A stretch of DNA of 64,000 bases from Haliscomenobacter sp. (GTDB lineage Bacteria > Bacteroidota > Bacteroidia > Chitinophagales > Saprospiraceae). This document shows positions 58,905 through 64,000 of the stretch, piece by piece. Position 1 is the first letter of the stretch, and each line of letters opens with the position of its first letter. Below the pieces are notes generated by a model, which did not search any database, was not told the DNA's origin, and saw nothing but the letters and a program-made list of their open reading frames with translations. Where the stretch lies: the NCBI GenBank assembly GCA_016713275.1, contig JADJPL010000003.1, forward strand, positions 248,001 to 312,000, given 5' to 3'. A program made the position numbers and the translations under genes.

Positions 58905-58941
58905 GTTCAAGGTTCAAAGAAAAATGCCTTGAACCTTGAAC
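58905..58941. terminator. 13-bp hairpin between convergent symporter and uxaC genes
   Basis: GTTCAAGGTTCAA and TTGAACCTTGAAC form a perfect stem with an 11-base loop. It lies in the 52-base gap and is symmetrical, suggesting a bidirectional transcript end, although T-tracts are weak. Confidence 0.6.
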
Positions 58942-58949
58942 CTATTATC

Positions 58950-60373
58950 TTACCCCTCAAACCCAAAATACGCCTTCGCATTGCGGAAGCAAACATCCTG
59001 CACGATCTTCCCGATCCATGGGATATCGTTGGGGAGTTCGCCGTTTTCTACTTCGCGGCCCAGGATCTGGCAGAGGATTCGCCGGAAATATTCGTGGCGG
59101 GGGTAGGACATAAACGACCGGCTATCGGTGAGCATACCGACGAAGCGGCTGAGCAAACCCATATTGGACAGGGCGTTGATCTGTTTTTCCATCCCGTCTT
59201 TCTGATCGAGGAACCACCAGGCGGAGCCGTACTGGATTTTCCCCGGAATGCTGCCATCGTTAAAGTTGCCGATCATGGTAGCCATCAGCTCGTTGTCGCG
59301 GGGGTTGAGGTTGTAGACGATGGTTTTGGTCAGTTTGTCCTCGTTGTCGAGGCGGTCCATAAACCGGGCGAGGGCGGCGGCCTGCGACCAGTCGCCGATG
59401 CTGTCGAACCCCGTATCGGGCCCAAGGGTGCGCATCATGCGGGAGTTGTTGTTGCGCAGGGCGCCGAGGTGAAACTGCTGGGTCCAGCCTTTGGCGTGGT
59501 ACATAACGCCGAGGTGGTAGAGCAGGGCGGACATGAATTCTTCGGCTTCCGCAGCTTCCAGGGTTTGCCCGCCGAGGCGTTTGCGGAAAATGCGGTCCGT
59601 CCCCGCCTCCGTAAACGGCGCGGCATAGATCTGCTCGAGTCCGTGATCGCTCAGGCGGCTGCCCATGTCGTGAAAGAAGGCGATGCGGTTTTGGAATGCG
59701 TCGAGAAGATCCTGGAAGGTAGCGATTTCCCTGCCGGCGGCTTCTGCCAGTTGGCGGATGTATGCCGGCCAGGAAGGTTTTTCGATCAGGATGGCTTTGT
59801 CGGGGCGGAAAGCGGGCAGGATGGGGATTTCGAAGCCATCCGCTTTGATATTTTGGTGGTACACCAGGGAGTCGACGGGGTCGTCGGTGGTGCAAACGGT
59901 AGCAACGTTCATTTTGCGCAGGAGGTTGCGCACGCTGTATTCGGGGAGTTGAGCAAGGTGCTGGCCTCTTGGTAGACGGCCTGGGCGGTAGCCGGGCTCA
60001 GAATTTCCTGGATGCCGAAATAGCGGCGGGCCCAGGTGGGTCCAGTGGTAGAGCGGGTTGCGCAGGGTGAAGGGAACGGTATTTGCCCACTGCTCAAATT
60101 TTCGTAATCCCCGGCGTCGCCGGTGATGAACCGCTCGTTGACGCCGTTGGTGCGCATCGCCCGCCATTTGTAATGGTCGCCGTTGAGCCAGATTTGGGTC
60201 AGGTTGGAAAACCGTTTGTCGGCGGCGATTTCATCCGGTGGGAGATGGCAATGGTAGTCAATGATCGGCATATCTTTGGCATACTCGTGGTATAAGCGGC
60301 GGGCCGATTCCGTATTCAGAAGGAAATGCTCGTCGAGGAAAGAGGGGATGGATTTTGGATTAGCGGTAATCAT
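58950..60373 (-). CDS. uxaC: Glucuronate (uronate) isomerase, three frameshifts
   Basis: About 474 residues. Isomerises D-glucuronate to D-fructuronate and D-galacturonate to D-tagaturonate. Conserved N-terminus SIPSFLDEHFLLNTESARRL with MPIIDYHCHLPPDEIA (metal-binding His-x-His), then NVATVCTTDDPVDSL, FRPDKA, and the ending SYPRHEYFRRILCQILG. Shifts at plus-strand TTTT 60099-60102 (one base lost; restored DYEKFEQWANTVPF), 60028-60033 (one extra base) and GGGG 59943-59946 (one lost; restored LLNSPEYSVRNLL). It is divergent from kdgK, with 245 bases between, and completes the uronate pathway of this island. Confidence 0.93.
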
Positions 60374-60618
60374 GTGGAAAAATTTTCAAGTAAGATGATT
60401 ATCCAAAAGGAGCAGAAGCATTGTCTTTATAAAGGTCTGAAATAATCAGGGAATCGAAGCCGTCAAAAGTTCACATTCCGGGAGCAGAAAGCGCTTACCT
60501 GGTTTTTGGGGGTTTTGGCTAGCAAATAGTGAATTCAGGAATAGGCTATGTAGGGCGCGGGTAGTACTTTTAGCTCAAGCTTTTCAAAAGATCCAATTTG
60601 CCAAACAAATAACTTGTC

Positions 60619-61657
60619 ATGAAAAAGATCGTCACGTTTGGGGAGATCATGCTGCGGCTGACCCCTCCCGGATTTTTGCGATTTTCTCAGGCTTCTTCCT
60701 TCGATGTGGTGTATGGGGGAGGCGAATCCAATGTAGCGGTTTCTCTGGCCAACTATGGGCTGCCCACCGAATTTGTCACCCGGCTTCCGCAGAACGATCT
60801 CGGCGATTGCGCCCTGATGGAAATGCGCAAACGCGGCGTTGGCGTGAACCACGTGCTCCGCGGCGGCGAACGGCTGGGCATTTATTTCCTGGAAATGGGC
60901 GCGGTCAGTAGAGGCAGTAAAGTCGTTTACGACCGGGCGCATTCCGGTATGGCGTCTATCGCCAAAGGGATGATCGATTGGGAGAAGGTGTTCAGCGATG
61001 CCCAATGGTTCCATTGGACTGGCATCACGCCCGCACTCTCGCAGGGAGCGGCCGATGCCTGCCTGGAAGCGATCGAAACCGCCAACCGCATGGGAATTAC
61101 CGTTTCCACCGACCTCAACTCACCGCAAGAATTTGTGGAAATACGGCAAAAAATCTTCCGAAGTCATGGAAGCCCTGGTCGCCGGTTGCGATATCATTTT
61201 GGGCAACGAGGAAGACGCCGAAAAACATTTCGACATCCACCCCGAGGGGATCGACGTCACCCAGGGCCATACCATGGACGCCAAGTCCTATGTCTCCGTC
61301 TGCCAGCAAATGATGCAGCGGTTCCCCAGAGCGAAAAAGGTTATTATTACCTTGCGCGGGTCCATCAGCGCCTCCCATAACACCTGGGCCGGGGTGCTCT
61401 ACGACGGCCAAACCTTGTTTGAATCCCCCACGTACCAGATCACCCATATCGTCGACCGCGTCGGCGGAGGCGACAGCTTCATGGGCGGCCTGGTCTACGG
61501 ACTGATCCAATATGCAGGCGACGACCAAAAAGCGCTTAATTTCGCGGTTGCCGCGTCCTGCCTCAAGCATACCATCTACGGCGACGCCAACCTCGTCACC
61601 GTTGCCGAAGTCGAAACGCTGATGAAAGGGGATGCCAGCGGGCGCGTTTCGCGGTAA
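60619..61657 (+). CDS. kdgK: 2-dehydro-3-deoxygluconokinase (KDG kinase), one frameshift
   Basis: About 345 residues. PfkB family: FGEIMLRLTPPGFLRFSQAS at the N-terminus, YGGGESNVAVSLANYGLPTE in the sugar-binding region, and HIVDRVGGGDSFMGGLVYGL with the catalytic Asp and anion hole. One extra C at 61117-61122 breaks the KDG-kinase-typical stretch, which reads DLNYRKNLWKYGK when corrected. It phosphorylates 2-keto-3-deoxygluconate to KDPG, and the aldolase that splits KDPG follows 136 bases later. Confidence 0.93.
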
Positions 61658-61740
61658 ACGCGACGAGCTTGCGAGGTAGCCCGAGGCTGGAGCCTTGGGA
61701 AGGTGCTGGGCACGAGGCCCAAGCCTCGCGCCAGTTGGAC

Positions 61741-61780
61741 TTCGCTACTTCGTAACTTCGCTACTTCGTAACCTCGTAAC
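61741..61780. repeat. 16-bp tandem repeat
   Basis: TTCGCTACTTCGTAAC occurs twice in direct succession (61741-61756, 61757-61772), followed by a partial CTCGTAAC. It lies 13 bases before the aldolase ATG, in the gap after kdgK, so it could influence translation or be a slippage site. Confidence 0.75.
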
Positions 61781-61792
61781 TTTAAAAAAAAA

Positions 61793-62461
61793 ATGGCCAA
61801 ATACACACGCATCCAAGTAGCCCAAACCATGCAGGAAACGGGTTTGGTGCCATTGTTCTACCACAGCGACCTGGAATTGTGCAAGGGGGTGGTAGAAGCC
61901 TGCTACCGGGGCGGCGCCCGGCTGTTGGAGTTTACCAACCGGGGCGATTTCGCTCATGAAGTATTCGGTAGCCTGAATAAATATTGTTTAAAAGAACTGC
62001 CCGGCATGATGCTGGGGGTGGGGTCGGTCACCGATGGGGGTACCGCCAGCTTGTTCATGCAGTTGGGGGCCAACTTCATCGTCACTCCGGTGCTGCGGGA
62101 AGATATTGCGGTCGTATGCAACCGGCGCAAAGTGCTCTGGTCGCCGGGGTGCGGATCGCTGACGGAAATCGCGCGGGCGGAAGAGCTCGGGGCGGAGGTG
62201 GTCAAGGTGTTCCCCGGTGGGGTACTGGGGCCGGGTTTTGTTAAAGACATCAAAGGGCCGCAACCCTGGACGAGCATCATGCCCACCGGCGGGGTGTCTC
62301 CTACCGAGGAGAGCCTGCGCAAGTGGTTCGAAGCTGGAGTAACCTGCGTAGGCATGGGCTCCCAACTGATCGCCAAAGACATCCTCGACGGGCGCAAGTT
62401 TGACGAACTCGCCGAAAAGGTGAAAACGACATTGGATTTAATCCGGATGATCCGGGGATAA
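61793..62461 (+). CDS. eda: KDPG / 4-hydroxy-2-oxoglutarate aldolase
   Basis: 222 residues, intact. LVPLFYHSDLELCKGVVEAC, LLEFTNRGD (catalytic Glu region), MMLGVGSVTDGGTASLFMQL, WSPGCGSLTEIARAEELGAE and VVKVFPGG (Schiff-base Lys) define the family; SIMPTGGVSPTEESL binds phosphate. It cleaves 2-keto-3-deoxy-6-phosphogluconate to pyruvate and glyceraldehyde-3-phosphate. It differs from the E. coli enzyme mainly by a slightly longer C-terminus, as in other Bacteroidota. Confidence 0.93.
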   Translation: MAKYTRIQVAQTMQETGLVPLFYHSDLELCKGVVEACYRGGARLLEFTNRGDFAHEVFGSLNKYCLKELPGMMLGVGSVTDGGTASLFMQLGANFIVTPVLREDIAVVCNRRKVLWSPGCGSLTEIARAEELGAEVVKVFPGGVLGPGFVKDIKGPQPWTSIMPTGGVSPTEESLRKWFEAGVTCVGMGSQLIAKDILDGRKFDELAEKVKTTLDLIRMIRG

Positions 62462-62552
62462 CACGTTGCCTGGAGCCCTCTGCCTACCTGGTGAACCACC
62501 TGACGGTTGGAAGGCCTCCTGCTCTTTTTTTGAATCAAACACCAAACCTGAA

Positions 62553-63857
62553 ATGGACCAAACCACGACCAAAATTGGCCGGTACCGTTGGAGAATTCTG
62601 GCGATGCTCTTCGCCGCCACGACGATCAACTACATGGACCGAAGCGTCATCGGCGTTCTGGCGCCTACGCTGCAACACAAAGTTTTTGGATGGACGGATG
62701 CGGATTACGGCTACATCAGCGCTTCCTTCCAGTTGGCTTACGGGATTGGCATGCTGGCCATGGGCGCGTTGATCGATAAGATCGGAACGCGTTGGGGCTC
62801 ACGTTGTCCATTGCTATTTGGAGCGTGTTCGGTATGCTGCACGCAACCATTCGGCCGGCGTTCAGCTTCGTCGGATTTGCATTGGCGCGCTTTGGCCTTG
62901 GATTTGGGGAATCCGGAAACTTCCCTTCCTGCATCAAAACCGTGGCCGAGTGGTTCCCCAAAAAGGAACGGGCGTTTGCCACAGGCATTTTCAATGCGGG
63001 TTCCAACGTGGGAGCCATCATGGCGCCGCTGATCATCCCGCTGATCGTTTCCGATACGGGGCATAACTGGCAATACGCGTTCCTGACGACGGGCGTGTTC
63101 AGCGCCATTTGGGTCGTTGGCTGGCTCTCTATTTATCGCAAACCCGCAGAACATCCCAAGCTCAGCGCTGCGGAACTGGCTTATATCAAGAGCGATTCCA
63201 CCGGGGAAGAAACCACGACCAAAGTTCCTTGGGGAAAAGTGCTTCCGCTGCCTCAAACCTGGGCTTTTGCCATCGCCAAACTGACCGACGCCGTGTGGTG
63301 GTTCTATCTGTTCTGGGGAGGAAAATACATTGCCGAAACGTTCGGGCTGAACATCCGGGGCCTGGGCTTGCCGCTGATCATCATTTACGTCGTCGCCGAT
63401 GTCGGCAGCATCGCAGGCGGCTGGTTGTCCGGCTTTTCATGAGCCGGGGCTGAGTGTGAATAAAGCCAGAAAGACTGCCTTTACTGATCTGCGCCTTGAT
63501 CATTCTTCCGGTCATGTTCGTTACCTTAACGGACAACAAGTGGCTTGCCGTGGCTTTAATTGCTTTAGGGCAGGCGGTCACCAGGCCTGGTCGGCGAACG
63601 TCTTTACGTTGGTATCTGATGTGTTCCCGAAGAAAGCAACCGCCACGGTAGTGGGCATCGGCGGCGCTATGGGCGCTTTTGCCGGTCTGGCAGCTCATAT
63701 TACCCTGGGCGAACTGCTGACCGCTTCCGGTCCCGGCGCTTACTTCTTCGCGTTCCTGATTGCTGGGTTGATGTACCTCACGGTGCTGGGCGTAGCGCAC
63801 TTGCTCATGCCGAAGATGACGCCGCTGGGCGATGATTTGAAGCCTGTTTATAGTTAA
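62553..63857 (+). CDS. Hexuronate MFS transporter, ExuT-like (three frameshifts)
   Basis: About 435 residues. ATG 62553 opens MDQTTTKIGRYRWRILAMLF, then the anion:cation symporter signature TTINYMDRSVIGVLAPTL, and FGLGFGESGNFPSCIKTVAE in helix 4-5. Shifts: GGGG 62794-62797 (one G missing; restored GTRWGLTLSIAIWSV), TTTT 63434-63437 (one T missing; restored GWLSGFFMSRG) and TTT 63480-63482 (one extra T). It probably imports glucuronate or galacturonate with protons; uxaC, kdgK, the aldolase and kduI around it support that substrate. Confidence 0.9.
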
Positions 63858-63877
63858 AACCAAGTCTTTACTATCCT

Positions 63878-64000
63878 ATGACCAGTTCATTTTTTATTCG
63901 GTTTTCCCGCAGTGCGGACGAAATGAAGGGGTTTAATACCTCCCAGTTTCGGGAAAATTTTTTGGTAGACGGTATTTTCCGACCCGATCATATTTCGGTG
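63878..64000 (+). CDS. kduI: 5-dehydro-4-deoxy-D-glucuronate isomerase (KduI), 3' partial
   Basis: 41 codons to the window edge: MTSSFFIRFSRSADEMKGFN, then TSQFRENFLVDGIFRPDHIS and V. The order x-x-R-x-x-S-x-x-D, T..FRE.FLV..IF.PD.I matches the N-terminus of KduI, which isomerises 5-keto-4-deoxyuronate (from unsaturated oligouronides) towards 2-keto-3-deoxygluconate. It implies the island handles pectin- or glycosaminoglycan-type lyase products. The rest lies outside the window. Confidence 0.75.
   Translation, partial: MTSSFFIRFSRSADEMKGFNTSQFRENFLVDGIFRPDHISV

Noticed and set aside
26590..63857. Treating frameshifted kdsA, trxB, uxaC, recN, comEC, sod and others as pseudogenes
   Set aside because: All breaks are single-base changes in homopolymers, and every conserved motif survives on either side; true decay would also show missense loss and larger deletions.
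1..64000. tRNA or rRNA genes
   Set aside because: I looked for T-loop-like GGTTCGAATCC patterns and rRNA core sequences by eye and saw none; a covariance search could still reveal one.

Overview
The window is a chromosomal segment of a Bacteroidota bacterium, most likely a saprospirian relative (Saprospira/Lewinella/Haliscomenobacter-like). The evidence is: several secreted proteins with C-terminal type IX secretion (T9SS) sorting domains, a SprB-repeat giant protein with a gliding-motility-type C-terminal domain next to a PorP/SprF-family protein, Porin_10, a NrtR-type Nudix regulator, an LpxH-like enzyme, and TAnnTTTG-type -7 promoter elements. No rRNA, tRNA, CRISPR array or complete insertion sequence was seen. 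Placement below phylum is inference.

Layout. 1-15.6 kb: a surface-protein locus with two large paralogous Cys-rich/dockerin/cohesin-like T9SS proteins (1-3327 partial, 11608-15608), a small cohesin T9SS protein, a ~1830-residue five-cohesin plus SprB-repeat protein (4319-9807) and its PorP/SprF partner. 15.7-29.9 kb: yraN, an acetyltransferase, a comEC-comEA DNA-uptake pair, a Nudix-type regulator, lepA, an RskA-like anti-sigma factor, a metallophosphoesterase, kdsA, a COG2509-type flavoprotein and DoxX. 30.1-33.8 kb: a compact signalling locus (LytTR response regulator, a 46-residue peptide with a Gly-Gly leader motif, a soluble TPR histidine kinase), then three short promoter-leader-terminator units sharing one 5' sequence. 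33.8-51.8 kb: pbpC, fumC, sod, another cohesin/dockerin T9SS protein, a Crp/Fnr-type regulator divergent from a thioredoxin/thioredoxin reductase pair, recN, fabI, a porin, a phosphonatase-like HAD divergent from an AraC regulator, and lpxH. 51.8-64 kb: a GH57/DUF3536 protein, then a carbohydrate island: PIG-L deacetylase, one-TM microprotein, SSS symporter, uxaC, kdgK, KDPG aldolase, hexuronate MFS transporter and the start of kduI. The island implies uptake and breakdown of uronates to pyruvate and glyceraldehyde-3-phosphate through KDG and KDPG.

Two properties run through the whole window. First, about 30 single-base indels, nearly all in short homopolymers, break otherwise well-conserved genes, including essential or core ones (kdsA, comEC, recN, trxB, sod, pbpC, uxaC). 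This looks like uncorrected long-read homopolymer error rather than gene decay, so affected genes are annotated here as single CDSs across the shift. Second, a family of about eight intergenic inverted-repeat elements (88-157 bp, ends related to GGGCTGTCTCAAAAGACCG) lies between genes. In four copies the central palindrome differs in sequence but stays self-complementary.

The most novel-looking items are the LytTR/GG-peptide/TPR-kinase locus with its neighbouring array of small transcription units, and the dense cohesin/dockerin/T9SS surface locus, which could be a self-assembling, cellulosome-like scaffold exported by the gliding machinery.
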